Positions 44,596-58,555 of a stretch of DNA of 64,000 nt are shown in pieces. The notes beneath the pieces are model-generated. The model did no database searches. It was not told where the DNA came from and saw only the letters and a program-made list of their open reading frames with translations. Each line of letters starts with the position of its first letter. The stretch's first letter is position 1. The DNA is taken from contig OX442417.1 of NCBI GenBank assembly GCA_949361645.1, positions 15,781,427 to 15,845,426 of the forward strand. Direction: 5' to 3'. A program made the translations under genes and the position numbers. This stretch comes from Spongilla lacustris. Taxonomy: Eukaryota; Porifera; Demospongiae; Spongillida; Spongillidae.

Positions 44596-46699
44596 GTACG
44601 TTTTGATAAGTCGTAGGTAGTGTTCGTGGGCGTTTTAGCAAATAAAGGACTGACTTTTCCAATGTAATTAACTTACTTTACGGGGATAAATACGGAGGAC
44701 CGTAGCTTTGTGTTTTTGGTGTGTGTTGTGCCCCGGTACTTTTACATGTGTACCTTGCTGTTCTGTGTAGTTTTCTTTTCACAACATTGGGGGTGTGGAA
44801 AGGAAATGAGGGGTGGAGTATTTAGATGGGGACTGGGGCTTTGATCATCATCTGTGTGCCTGATACACGTCTACCATAGTAAGCTGACATTCTTGGGGAT
44901 GTTTGCGCGTATACATATAGGCCTACATGCATGTGTATGCACACACGTATGTATACATGTGCATGATTGGGTGTGTCAGTGTGTGTGCTTATGGTCCTCT
45001 ATGTTCTTTCCAGACCTGCTGGGCGATGAGCACCGGACCGTCGATTTTCAACTTCAACTCTCGTGTATGTTAATTCTACTAGCTTGCACTAGTTAGATGA
45101 AGGAATCTAACTGTGTCCATGATTCAAAATGTTATGCAGGGTATTAACAGGACCACAGATATCTGATTTAGGTTGTATGTGCTGAATAATTGTCCTGCCC
45201 AAAAAAGTGGTATTTTGGGACAGGTTATTAATAGTGATCAACAGTTACAATTTTAGCCTCCACACTATAAGGTTCAGCATATGATGAATGATTTGTTGTA
45301 CAACCAGTTGTTCTGTTTAATTAATTCTCCCACTCTAATATTCTATGATGTACATTAAATGCTCATTATTATCATACTGGTCCAAAAAGAATTCTACATC
45401 AAGTAATGTTGTACTTTAAAGCACTTGGGGTGGGGGGGGGGGGGAGGGGGGGGGGGCATGCACAGCTACAGTGGTAAATCAATCATGACCCAATGCACTT
45501 TGATCTTTGTATTAAACATATTGGGACAACCAGAATAGGTTGGACGCTGAATTAAAATTAAAATAACTGAGAGTGAACGCAGCACAATTAATAGATCTAG
45601 GCCAAGTAGGATTTTGAAGAATACTTTGAAAGGATGGGGGAGGGTGTGTGACCAAAACCCAAATAGATATTCCCACATAGTATTATTGCACCTTGAATAG
45701 CATACATCTATCCATATATTAAGAATAAAATTATTCATCACGTGAAGATTTCTGAAAGCTGGTTATTGGAGCTGTACTTTCATATTCTCTTGTGCTTTTT
45801 GATTTAACATGCTAAAATTCCTTGATGTTATTAAAATTCGGTTTTTTTAAATTGATCTGTGTCCACATATTTCAATGACATTACCATGTTATGATTTTGC
45901 CCTTTAAGGTAAAATGATACATGACCAACTTGAAGGTTTTTCCTGATCAATTTAGGCTGAAAGAGTGGATGTTTTAGGATTTCATTTCAAAGTAATCATA
46001 ATACTTGCAACACACAATATTCATATCCTATATACCAATGTATCTATAATTAATATCTTATTGTATCTTGTATCCATGCATTTATTAATTTCTAGATATG
46101 GATAGCCAAGCACATCTCAGCAATTTGGCTGAAACTAAAGTTACCCACAGAGCAGTATACATTTAATTATATAACAATGTCCTACATGTACATGTAGGTG
46201 TAGAACTTTTGTCCTACACGTAGATCTAGAATATTTGAAGATTAAAGAAGTAAAATATTGTGAGGTGTCCCTTTGGTGATGGGGCGGAGTCCCAGAGGTG
46301 TGGTCTTTTTGTGGACTGGTTGCGTGTCTCTGTGTGTGTTTGCATGAGTGTATGTGGTGTGTGCATCAATCCTTACACTCAATTTTTTCTCTCTCTCCCT
46401 CTCTTAAATCTTCCTCCCCCCCCCCACCCAACAGTTACACCAACTTCAATGGAACACTTCCTGCTTAGTGTTCAATATTCTGTACAAGAGCTCTTTGCAA
46501 ACTGACTAGTCTGTATAATCCAATATATGGAACTGTTTTTATTATGCAAATTGTGTGATGTTCTTGTCATAAAACGTTGCTACGTGCATGAATCCAGCCA
46601 ATTCCGATTAAGTGGAGAGAAGCAGTATCATTGATATTTCCACCACCATGCAGAGTAGAGGGATATTTAAGATACAGTAAAATTTGATATTATTTTCAT

Positions 46700-46981
46700 G
46701 TGGTGACCTGCAAAGTGGTGGTGATGCTGTTCTCAAGCACAACAAGCTATGAGACATTCTACTGGAGTCATTCAATCGGGCCCACATACATGTTCAAGTT
46801 GAGGCTGGCTGGACGACATAGTTTTTCTACTGGGACTGCAGTAAAAAACCTGGCTGTCATTTTACTACTTTATGCAAAGATTTTTAATGGAGTGGGTATG
46901 ACAGCTGGTGCAGCAGCTAAGGCTGCAGAGGAAGCTATTAAATTAAGCATACAACCAACAACCAGAAGTGTATTGAGTTAG
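46700..46981 (+). pseudogene. Retroelement C-terminal tail relic, left arm
   Basis: Reads GVGMTAGAAAKAAEEAIKLS then stops shortly after. The right-arm copy (49560-49910, minus) continues WDGLVSLAVESYGAWGRKAQE, a pattern I associate with the nuclease-like C-terminus of invertebrate reverse-transcriptase elements. About 130 bp is missing from the left arm here. Confidence 0.45.
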
Positions 46982-47745
46982 TTGGTAGTTTAATTTTAAT
47001 TGTAATAGTAATGATTATAAAAGATTAAATGATTATGTTCACAACCCAATGAGCACAGTCACAATATCATAAATTAATCCTGTTCAAAAAAGTTCTAGTA
47101 GACTGTAGTTCTGATGTCAGTTTACTCTTCTTCCCATTTACTATCCCCAGTTTCTTTTTCCCTTGCAGAAATTAAGTTTTTTGTGGGTGGTAAACTACAT
47201 GCACCACCTCAGTTGCATCTCAGTTTAAATCCTAAATGATTCTAGAAGAGCGAGTAGCTGTATAATCAATACGTAAGCTACAAATTTCAAGCTATCTCTG
47301 GACTTGCATTTGAATTTTAAAAGATAATGATAAGACATAATTTTGAAACTTCACATGCCTCTCCTGCCAAATTAACTCATTCTAAGGGAAAATGTAATTT
47401 AATGAATACTGCAACAGTGTGAACACATGATCAAGTAAAATTAATACATTCCTTGCAATGTTGATTGGGATAAGCAGGTAGTGAAACATTGCAAGGAATG
47501 TATGTATGGTTCTAGCCAACTGCAGATGTTGTCTGGTGTCAGTTCATTCTTCCAATGTACCATTCCCAGTTTTATTGTTTGTCCCTTGCAGAAATACAGC
47601 GTTTTGTTCACCTATTACTAAACCACCACCTCATGCAGTTACGTACAGCTTTGTTTAAATCCTTTTTTAATGATTCTAGAAGCAAGAATGACTATAAATG
47701 TTTCAAGCTATGACCAACCTGGTCATCATTTAATGTATTATAATT

Positions 47746-48714
47746 TTATTTATAATTGTGAAAAGTTAGGTCTGTATTTATGTTTTGCTAATTGACTATA
47801 TGGATTGTTGAAGATTTAGTCATTTAGGATGTTTACTATGTTTTTAGTTGTTGCCTGATTTCTTTTTTTTTGTGTGTGTGCCCATAAAATGTTTTTCAAA
47901 TGGTGCAAAGTGTAAACATGCCACATGCATGCATAGCAATATGATATACAAGTTGGGAAAAATAAAGTATTCTTTTTTTTTTTTGGTTAACTTGACTGTT
48001 ATACCTGGTTCTATGCATTTAGGTATTCTCACTGATAGACTTAATATTTGGATGTTAGTCATGAAGCGTTGTTAACAATATCATTTAATTCTATCAATTG
48101 TTGTAAACAAACATACAGGTGCATATATATATACACACTGCATCTAAACTGCATGATTGCCATGACATATTTTAGACCTGACTAGGCATAGATATTAAAA
48201 GTATGCTATCAATGCAGCAACGAGGATATATTGAGTCTAGAATAATTTAGCAATGCATATTTGTGTACATACAGGTTGAGTTAATATTTCTCATACTGAC
48301 ATCTACATATGCAAACACAATACTAGCATGATAAACAACTAGCAGAATTGACAAATCTTGCATATTTACACTATGCAAAGCACTAAATGTTATTTTATGG
48401 GCAAACATGAAAAAGATGATAACATAATACTAAATCTTCAACACATGTACACATGTACATGTAGCCAATTATAAATACATATGTAAGATGTTTTGGGCAA
48501 AAATATTTAAATGTTTCAGGCGAATTTGTTCTTTCAATGACCATGTCACAACGTGACATCATGTGTGTTGTAAGGAAATGGGTGGTTAATTAATCTTGCT
48601 GGATCATATGTTAACCCTATTGTGGCATTCATTAAAGTACACTTTCCCTACAGTGGGCTAATTTGAAGACACAGGCATGGGAATAATATAGACCTATTTT
48701 TGAGTTTTTAAAAT
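47746..48714. other. Spacer between palindrome arms
   Basis: About 970 bp of AT-rich sequence not mirrored elsewhere in the window. A TTTTTTTTTTGGTTAAC stretch near 47975 and (TA)n near 48126 are visible. Short ORFs on both strands lack support. Confidence 0.6.
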
Positions 48715-51700
48715 TGTAATGCATTAAATGAAGAGCCAGGTTGGTCATAACTTGAAACATTTATAGCTTATATATAGCTTCTACAGTTACTCTCGCTTCT
48801 AGAATCATTAAAAGAGGATTTAAACAAAGATGTAGCTAAGGTGGTGGTTTAGTAATAGGTGAACAAAAAGCTGTATTTCTGCAAGGGACAAACAATAAAA
48901 CTGGGAATGGTACATGGGAAGAATGAACAGACACCAGACAACATCTGCAGTTGGCTCATACATTCCTTGCAATGTTTCACTACCTGCTTATCCCATGCAA
49001 GGAATATATTGATCATGTGTTCATACTGTTGCAGTATTCATTAATTACATTTTTCCTTAGAGTGAATTAATTTGGCAGGAGAGGCATGTGCAGTTTCACA
49101 ATTATGTCTTATCATTATCTTTTAAAATTCAAATGCAAGTCCAGAGATAGCTTGAAATTTGTAGCTTACGTATTGATTATACAGCTACTCGCTCTTCTAG
49201 AATCATTTAGGATTTAAACTGAGATGCAACTGAGGTGGTGCATGTAGTTTACCACCCACAAAAAACTTAATTTCTGCAAGGGAAAAAGAAACTGGGGATA
49301 GTAGATGGGAAGAAGAGTAAACTGACATCAGAACTACAGTGCACTAGAACTTTTTTGAACAGGATCAATTTATGATATTGTGACTGTGCTCATTGGATTG
49401 TGAACATAATCATTTAATCAAGTTATGTATAATACACGTATATACACTGAAATACCTTATATAATTACAATTAAAATTATCACAAGTTGATTTTGAAATG
49501 ATCAGAGCCAGGTTAAAAGATTAAATGTTGTCTTGGACTTGCTGCTCAATGTGTGAAGCACTCCTGGGCTTTTCTGCCCCAAGCGCCATATGACTCCACA
49601 GCAAGAGACACAAGACCATCCCAACTCAATACATTTCTGGTTGTTGGCTGTATGCTTAATTTAATAGCTTCCTCTGCAGCCTTAGCTGCTGCACCAGCTG
49701 TCATACCCACTCCATTAAAAATCTTTGCATAAAGTAGTAAAATGACAGCCAGGTTTTTTACTGCAGTCCCAGTAGAAAAACTATGTCATCCAGCCAGCCT
49801 CAACTTGAACATGTATGTGGGCCCAATTGATGACTCCAGTAGAATGTCCCTTAGCTTGTTGTGCCTGAGAACAGGTCAGCATTACCACCATATTTGCAGG
49901 TCACCATGAACATGAAAAATAATATCTATCTTAAATATCCTTCTACTCTGCATGGATGGTGGAAACAACTAACATACTGCTTCTCTCCACTTAATCGGAA
50001 TTGGCTGGATTCATGCACGTAGCAACGTAGCAACGCTTTAAACATCACACAATTTGCATAATAAAAACAGTTCCATATATTGGATTATACAGACTAGTCA
50101 GTTTGCAAAAAGCACTTGTACAGAATATTGAACACTAAGCAGGAAGTGTTCCATTGAAGTTGGTGTAACTGTTGTCGTCAAATATACTGGTGCGACCAGC
50201 ATGTACTGTTGGGTGGGGGGGGGGGGGGGAGAGGAAGATTTAAGAGAGGGAGAGAGAGAAAAAATTGAGTGTAAGGATTGATGCACACACCACATACGCT
50301 CACACTCATGCAAACACACACAGAGACATGTAACCAGTCCACAAAAAGAGCACACCTCTGGGACTCCGCCCCATCACCAAAGGGACACCTCACAATATTT
50401 TACTTCTTTAATCTTCAAATATCCTAGATCTACGTGTAGGACAAAAGTTCTACACCTACATGTACATGTAGGACATTGTTATATAATTAAATGTATACTG
50501 CTCTGTGGGTAACTTTAGTTTCAGCCAAATTGCTGAGATGTGCTTGGCTATCCATATCTAGAAATTAATAAATGCATGGATACAAGATACAATAAGATAT
50601 TAATTATCGAACCAAATTAACAACTAAACAGAACAATCCAACAGTGTAGGGAAGATATTGCAGGTCATAGATGTGAAACAATTTAATCAAAATACAATAT
50701 TTTTTTGCATGCACAGGTTAATACTAACATTAAGCAAAACTAACTACATTGCTCATGCACGATGAGCCTGAAATTGCAGCTGTAGTGGTCAAGCCTGCCA
50801 GAGTGCTGTGCAATGACCACTGCCAAGAGCTCTTTATACACAAAATAGACCAGACATACATATCTGGCCTACAAAAAAACACTCACACATTTTTTTAAAT
50901 ACACAAATTGGTAAGTGGGATATGAATATAGTGTGTTGCAAGTATTATGATTACTTTGAAATGAAATCCTAAAACACCCACTCTTTCAGCCTAAATTGAT
51001 CAGGAAAAGCCTTCAAGTTGGTCATGTATCTTTTTACGGTAAAAGGCAAAATTATAACATGGTAATGTCATTGAAATATGTGGACATCAATTTTAAAAAC
51101 CCAATTTTAATAACATCAAGGAATTTAAGCATGTTAAAATTGAAAAGCACAAGCGAATAGGAAAGTACAGCTCCAATAACCAGCTTTCAGAAATCTTCAC
51201 GTTATAAATAATTTTATTCTTGATATATATGTATAGATGTATGCTATTCAAGGTGCAATAAATAGTAATGTTGCTATGTGGGAATATCTATTTGGGGTTT
51301 GGTCACACACCCTCCCCCATCCTCTCCAAGTATGTTTCAAAATCCTACTTGGCCTAGATCTATTAATTATGCTGGGTTCACTCTCAGTTATTTTAATTTT
51401 AATTCAGCATCCAACCTATTCTGGTTGTCCCAATATGTTTAATACAAAGATCAAAGTGCATTGGGTCATGATTGATTTATCAAGGCCATAGATAACTGTA
51501 GCTGTGCCCCCCCCCCCCCCCCGCCCCAAGTACTTTCAGGTACAACATTACTTGATGTACACTTACAGGAGAATTTATTTTGGACCACTATTATAATAAT
51601 GAGAATTTAATATACATCATAGAGTAAGTAGAGTGAGAGTTAAACAGAACAACTGGTTGTACAACAAATCATTCATTATGTGCTGAAATAGTGTGGAGGC

Positions 51701-52850
51701 TAAAATTGTAACTGTTGATCATTATTAATAACCTGTCCCAAAATACCACTTTTTTGAGCAGGACAATTATTCAGCACATACAACCTAAATCAGATATCTA
51801 TGGTCCTGTTAATACCCTGCATAACCTTTTGAATCATGGACACAATTAGATCCCTTCATCTAACTAGTGCAAGCTAGTAGAATTAACATACACGAGAGTT
51901 GAAGTTGAAAATCGACGGTCCGGTGCTCATCACCCAGCAGGTCTGGAAAGAACATAGAGGACCATAAGCACACACACATGCTCACACACTGACACACCCA
52001 ATCATGCACATGTATACATACGTGCGTGCATACACATGCAAGTAGGCCTATATGTATACGCACAAACATCCCCGAGAATGTCAGCTTACTATGGCAGACG
52101 TGTATCAGGCACACAGATGATGATCAAAGCCCCAGTCCCCATCCTCATTTCCTTTCCACACCCCCAATGTTATGAAAAGAAAACTACACAGAACAGTAAG
52201 GTAACGTACACATGTAAAAGTACCGCGTGTCTGGGCACAACACAAAACACAAAGCTACGGTCCTCCGTATTTATCCCCGCAAAGTACATGTAGGTAAATT
52301 ACATTTGGAAGAGTCAATCCTTTAATTGGTGAAATGCCCACGAACACTAACTAGTGCACCGAGACGACTGATCAAAACATACGTGAGAGTGGAGTCGACA
52401 GACCGGTTGTCGTCACTCAGGAGATCTGGAAAGAACAATTGAGTGAACATAAAATATTAGCTAGTGATAACTACTGAGTAGCATGCACGCGTAACACAGG
52501 CAGCTTTAGAATGACATACAATTTACACCGTCATTCTAAACATTAGCCTCACCTCCAGCGTCGCACGTCCTTGAGCTATACTAAAAGATAAAACCTTTCC
52601 TGGAAGACAAGTCCAAAGCGTGGCCATGTGTTGAGTAAATACGAGAAATACATCGAAAGTGGAACGTCTTATTATAAAAAGAAAGCAGAGAAATTTTGAA
52701 ATGACAGTGGCGAGTTTTGGCACGATTGACACATGTGACCGGTATGGGGACCCGAAACCATCAATCGGGTCCCCAGGCTGTGCAATTTTGGGGTATGGTG
52801 TGCGTCGTAAACCGCGTGTGGTGTAGTTTTGGCACGAATTACATCCCATA
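48715..52850 (-). repeat. Right arm of giant inverted repeat
   Basis: Reverse complement of 44104-47745 with two extra stretches: about 49480-49630, containing the rest of the retroelement tail, and about 50605-50925, with no recognised content. The mirrored exon-like pieces, G-run (50215) and C-run (51509) are in the expected places. Confidence 0.88.
49560..49910 (-). pseudogene. Retroelement C-terminal tail relic, right arm
   Basis: Frame includes GAAAKAAEEAIKLS and then LVSLAVESYGAWGRKAQECF before a stop. It is longer than the left-arm copy. No reverse transcriptase or integrase was seen beside it, so it is a decayed 3' end. Confidence 0.5.
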
Positions 52851-54247
52851 GTTTTAAAACTTACCGCGACGTATCATGTTCAGAAACCCCTAACCAAGCT
52901 GGTGATCACGTAAATGTACATCTCAGTTGGCAGTTCTTTGCTATTAACCTTGGGTGGTTTGGCTGCAGCAAGTGCATCGCGCGAGTAGCCAATACCTTTT
53001 AATAAAAGTTTTACCATGGACATCATCACATTCAATCCCATACCATCCAGTCCTAGCAAAGTGAACAGCACCCTCCTAGCTTCAGATGCTAAGAAAAGGC
53101 AAATGAGTAACACACCTTTGTGGAAGAAAAAAAAAAAATTCCAGGACGATACGACGGATATCTTCTGCTATACAAGTGCAAGTGATGATTTTAACTTGTA
53201 TGGGTTTTTTTTAAAGGGAGTCAACAGAAGGATAATACAATACGGGGGGCGGGGGGGGGGGGGGGGAGGGGAGGGGGGGAAACGTGATAAGTATATGAAA
53301 TAAGAGTTATAAGACTTTAGAAAAGCTGACCCACTTATGTGGTGGAATGAACGTGAAATGCTGATTCAACCGCTCCTTCATAAAGTGCATTTACTGTTGC
53401 CAGGTTTATTAGGAGAATTGATTGATTATTGCTCTAATGTGACCACCGCATTCGTGCTCCGTAAAATATTGCATACCTTAACCGCGGAGAATAACCGGGG
53501 TTACGCGGTTCAAATCTAACCGTGTCCAATACAGAATGAATGTGTGATCACGTGCAGCATATGTGTGGCCTCAGCATTACTTGCATGCTTGATGATGCAT
53601 GCACCCATTGAATGCTATGAAATTACAAGTATTACAGATCTGCCGCCAGTTCAAGACAGTTATCTGCTATTATTTATTTTTATTTATCTATAAATCTTAT
53701 TGTTCGTACTAAGTACTAATTCACCTTTAGTTTTATATTTTTAAAGATGGCGTGTGGGAACATCCAAGTTTTGTGGTCAGTACATGCATGCACCCTAACT
53801 TTTTTTTTTTTTTAGTCCGGTTTTCCCTATACATTGAACCCAGAATTACATACACGTAAGGGTGGAAAACCGTCATGATTATTCATTAGATGATTGAGTG
53901 TAATGTAAGGCGGAAGAGGAGTCGAGATCGCAAGTGGGCGTGCCTGTAGGCCGGCACAGGCCAGGTCCTATTTACTGTACGGTATCTATGACCCCTCGTC
54001 CTTATATTATTTATCTGACCTGACAACACGCCATTGTAAGCCCCAAAAAATGTTTCCATACATGTAGATACGCCGTCATGACGTCATTAGCACATGACTT
54101 GCATGTCGAATTTTTAATTCCGATTCATGTACTGTATTATGGCGAGCTCCTCCCCCCACAGACGAGCCCCTCCCCCCAGACGATCATAGGGGCGTGAGAG
54201 TGAACAATACCCTATACGCTTCTTTTTAATAAAATTAATAAAAACGG
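52851..54247. other. Insertion next to the palindrome, and kinase upstream region
   Basis: 52865-53470 seems inserted between two AACCGCG-type motifs that flank the right arm. A 77-codon minus-strand ORF (52880-53113; LASEARRVLFTLLGLDGMG) is open but unrecognised. A G-run spans 53244-53280. 53530-54247 has no gene. The last 30 bases before the kinase start are AT-rich (TTAATAAAATTAATAAAAA), with no clear TATA box. Confidence 0.4.
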
Positions 54248-55310
54248 ATGGACGTCCTTGAGCTCAGCGTCCTCAGCGCCGCCAAGGCATCGGACTTCGA
54301 GATCTCCCACTCCGTAGGCATGGGGCGGAGCGGTCTCGTGGTGGCGGCCCGCTGCACGAGGCCTGGCCTCCCCAACCCCTCAAAGCTGTACGCCCTCAAG
54401 CTTCTCTTCAACTTCACGCACGAGTACACGTCGGTGATGCGCAACGCCTACGAGAACGAGTGGCTGGTCCTGTCTCGCGTGATGCCCCACCCGAGCGTGG
54501 TGAGGTTCTGGTCACAGTTCATCAGCGAGATACCCGACAGCCTCCTGCCACACCTCCCCGCCGAGATCAGGAAGGCGGTCGACCACAGCAGCAGGATGGG
54601 GAGGACTGTCCGCAGGAAGGGACAGTTCCTGGTGCTCGACTTCCACAAGCAGGACCTGCAGGCGTGGCTGAACGGGCAGCAGTGTCCGCTAGGGTTTGAG
54701 CAAACCCTGAGATTTACGGAGCAATTACTGGAAGCCACTCTGTACTTGGAGAACGCCTTGATAAGGCACCTCGACCTGAAGCCCGCGAACATTCTGGTGG
54801 CCGAAAGCGAACGTCTGGTGTTGTGCGACTTCGGGTGCGCCGTCCAGTTCTCCGACAGCTCTTTCGCCCTCAAGTACGTGAGGGGGTCGCTGCCTGGCGG
54901 GAACAGGGCTCACCTCGCGCCGGAAGTGGTGAACAAGCACCACCTGCTCCGGACGGACCCCTCCGGAGAAGGGACGATTAGCTACCTCAAGGAGACCTCC
55001 TTCGCTGTGGGCGTCCTCGTGCACGAGATAGCCACTAGCCAGCACCCGCTTCTGGACTATCCACTAGCCTACACAAGAAATGGCGTCGTGGAGTACTCTG
55101 TTGGTGATATTCAACCTCTCCCTGCCTTCTACCCAAACAGTTTCTGCTCCATAGTTACAGACCTCCTCCAACCGGACCCTGTTAAGCGGATAGCTCTTAC
55201 GGAGGCATTGCAGCAGCTGCGTCTGTGTTGCCTACGGAAACAGAGCTTTGTTGGGGTGGGCGGGATACAGGGGGAACTGGATAGGGTGAAGCAGGAGAGA
55301 GACCTTGCCA

Positions 55311-55374
<64 letters not shown>

Positions 55375-58300
55375 ATGTGTGTGTGAGCATGTGTGAGCAT
55401 GTGTGTGTGCATGTGTGTGTTTGTGGGTGTGTGTCTATGCCTGTGGGTTAATTGTGCATGTGTTCAAGAAGTTTTTAAAAAGCAATTTTGGTGAACATCA
55501 ACTGTGAGTGCAGTGCCATGGATGGGTGCCATGGATGGGTGCCATGGATGGGTGCCATGGATGGGTGCCATGGGAGCCATTGGGAGGGGGTGACACACAA
55601 GATGAGAACTGATATTCAATCTCTCCACGCATAATTAAGATACAACCAATCAGGGTCTTCCCTTGTCCACACCACACCTAGGCAAAGCTGAGTGTCATGG
55701 CTGCCGAGAGAGACTTTGCGATGGGTGAGGTGAAGCAGATGGTGGAGCAGTGCCAGAGCATCGCTGAGGAGTTTGAGACCATGTCGAGGCACACAGAGGC
55801 CCTCCAGCGGGAACTGAGAAAGGTACAGGTCTTGTTCGTGGTGCATGGTACCAGGTGGTGGAGATGGGCAGTACTTGTTGCCTATGCACTTATCAAAGGT
55901 CTCCTCCCCCCCCACCCAGCCTCGTTCCCACGCCCTATCTTTATATAGTAAAGTTAGCAAGGGGGAATATTGTATTTATTATTTTTTACCCACTAACTAA
56001 AAAAAAAAATAGGACCTGGGACCCCCCCACCCCCACCCCCCCTAGTGCAGGCACAGAAGGGACATTTGGGTTGGGATCGACTGGGATTTTAGCCCCAGGT
56101 AGGTGTGGGGATTAGCATATTATTCATGATGACGCAGGATATTTTATGCGGGCGTCTCTTCTGCTGCCCCACATAGTATGTAGGGGGGATTTGAATGGCT
56201 AGAATGCCCCAGGGGTGGGGGATTCGAAAACCGCAATCTTCAAATCGCCAACCTTCGCCCCATCTGTGAACACACCTGGGGGGAGTGGGGGAGACCATTG
56301 ATAGGTGCATTACTTGAGGTGTAAGACTTGTGTGTGTATATTAAACTGCTTAGCAAATGCGTCATATTCTACAATTGATTTTATATTTTCCGTGCCCATT
56401 TAATGCGATGCCAACATGATGTAGGCTTTGATTCCTGTTGAATACATGTAGTGCATTTACTGGTAAGTAGATATGTGATTAAAATGAAACACTTTAGTAG
56501 ATGAGAAGCCAAGAGACAAGATTACTTGATATTGGGGTATCTGGTATGTAAATGTTCACCAACTTATTCATAGAGAATGTTTTTTGTATTTACTTCTTAA
56601 CCCTCTGATCTTGTATGCAAATGTTTAACCCCTTAAAAACTGACCAGCACGTAAATACTCAACGCTAACCAGTATGTAGATGTTTAACCCTTTAATGCTG
56701 ACCAGTGTTTAAATGTTTAACCCTTTAGTATGTAAATGTTTAATCCTTTAACACTGACCAATGTTGTGTAAATGTTTAACTCTCTAACAACATACACTTG
56801 ACACTAAAATAATATATTGCAATGTGAAAGCAAATGTGGGTGTGGTTATCTTCCTTCACCATGTGTAGTAACTGTGGCTGTCATATTTACTCCATCATCT
56901 GCTGCGTCTTTACCACACTTAAAACAGCTGGTTAGGATGTGTAACCAACTTCCAGGTTTTGTGGGTTATTCAGTTATTCCCTATTACCTATTTGGTCAGG
57001 TACACATTTACTGGTAGTGGAATAGCAGGTTACCGATTTAAGGACTTCTTTATATGTGAAATCAGGGATTTACTGCCAATTTTGCAACAGGGGGTGGGTT
57101 TCGGAGTGTATGAAAATATAGGGGGTGGGTAAAAATAAAAGTCTTCCCTCAGTACCATTAAATGGTATGCCAGCCATGCAGTTTTATTACCAGGGGGGTG
57201 GGTTAGCCAAATTGGGGGCAAACCAGGGGGTGATTATGGGGTGGATAGGGGGGTGATTATGGGGTGGATAGGGGGTGGGAGCGGTAAATCCCTGGATATA
57301 CTCATTTGGCATGCCCTCCCAAGTTAATTATTTAATTTTGTCCCTAGGCTCAGGAGGAACGGAACCAGGCCATCCAGGTTAGTGAGGGGGCCTATGAGGT
57401 GAACAAGATGTTGCGGGAACAGCTGGCGCTGGTGTCTAGGGAGAGAGACCTGGCGAGGAAGCAGGTATGTGTGGGGGGGGGGGGGGGAGAGAGAGAGAGA
57501 GAGTAGTCTCGTCCCCAGACCCAATATATATAAGGCAGCAAGCGGGTAGATTATATCGCCGCTCTGCTGCATGTATTGGGTCTGGGGACGAGACTAGGAG
57601 GTGCAGAGGGATGGGGCACACTCTCGGCTCATCTCTGGTTCTAGGTGGATGAACTAAGGGAGATTGCATCAAAGAGCAGGATGGAAGACCGCATCGAGTA
57701 AGCCACACACCCCTGCATGAAGTCATGTACATAACCCCACCTAATGTTACTTTTGCTATGCCCACCCAATTGTTTGCGTACTGCCATTAATAATTGAGTG
57801 TGCATACTTTTCCATTCATACAGTCCACCTTGAAGGTTATGTAAATCCCCTTTGCTATTTTCGGGCGGGGGTGGGGGGGGAGGGGGTCACTCTTGTTGGC
57901 ATGCCTTCTAACTTCCTCTCTCCCAACAATAGTGAATGCAAACAATGCTTAACATTTTACATTGCGTCTGCTAACAACGAGAGTGCCTGTCTGTGGCACC
58001 CAGGGGTGAGTTAGGGCAGCTGCAAGGGCCTGTACGAGTTCACTTAAGTTTATCTCCTAACCTTTCTCTGCTTTGTTGCCCTGGCAGAAGGTAAGCCACT
58101 CCCCTTACTGGTACCCCCACCCTGTGCTAACCCTTTTCCTCCTTCCATATTTGTGGTGGGGGTGTGGCCTCTTTGATAGCATGTAAGTTAGGTGTTGGTG
58201 GGGATGAATCCTTATATAGTACTCTCTACCCCCCTTTAGGTGGTAAGTGGTATCATGTTCTCTAAGCCTTCTCCACCTTGTGTTTCCATGGCTCCTCCCC

Positions 58301-58502
58301 TTGTGTTTCCATGGCTCCTCCCCCTTGTATTTCCGTGGCTCCTCCCCCTTCTTTCCCAATGGTGGACAACTGTCACCTCTGCCATACAGCATGTGAGTGT
58401 GTTTTACTTAGCCGATATTAGAACTTACCACATTATCGCGCTGACATAATCATTAAGGTAGTTATAAAATTCCCTAACATAAATGTACATATACTTTGAA
58501 GC

Positions 58503-58555
<53 letters not shown>

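Larger units (their letters stand above)
44104..47745 (+). repeat. Left arm of giant inverted repeat
   Basis: Mirrors 48715-52850 (and the outer AACCGCG-rich motif at 53470-53515) throughout, with substitutions and small indels. Examples are 44151-44369 against 52849-52630, 46260-46505 against 50393-50098 and 47460-47740 against 48990-48720. It contains two exon-like pieces, a retroelement tail relic, G- and C-runs and CCTACATGTAC motifs. It is too diverged to be a simple assembly echo of identical sequence. Confidence 0.88.

Noticed and set aside
54448..55045. Antisense ORFs under the kinase exon
   Set aside because: Codon-strand artefacts of a GC-rich exon; the sense frame carries all kinase motifs.
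58090..58244. Recursive (zero-length) splice sites instead of 3-nt microexons
   Set aside because: Ratchet sites need AG joined directly to GT. At 58390 and 58873 the AG and GT are separated by CAT and AAT, and the other two lack a good pyrimidine-AG directly at the donor.
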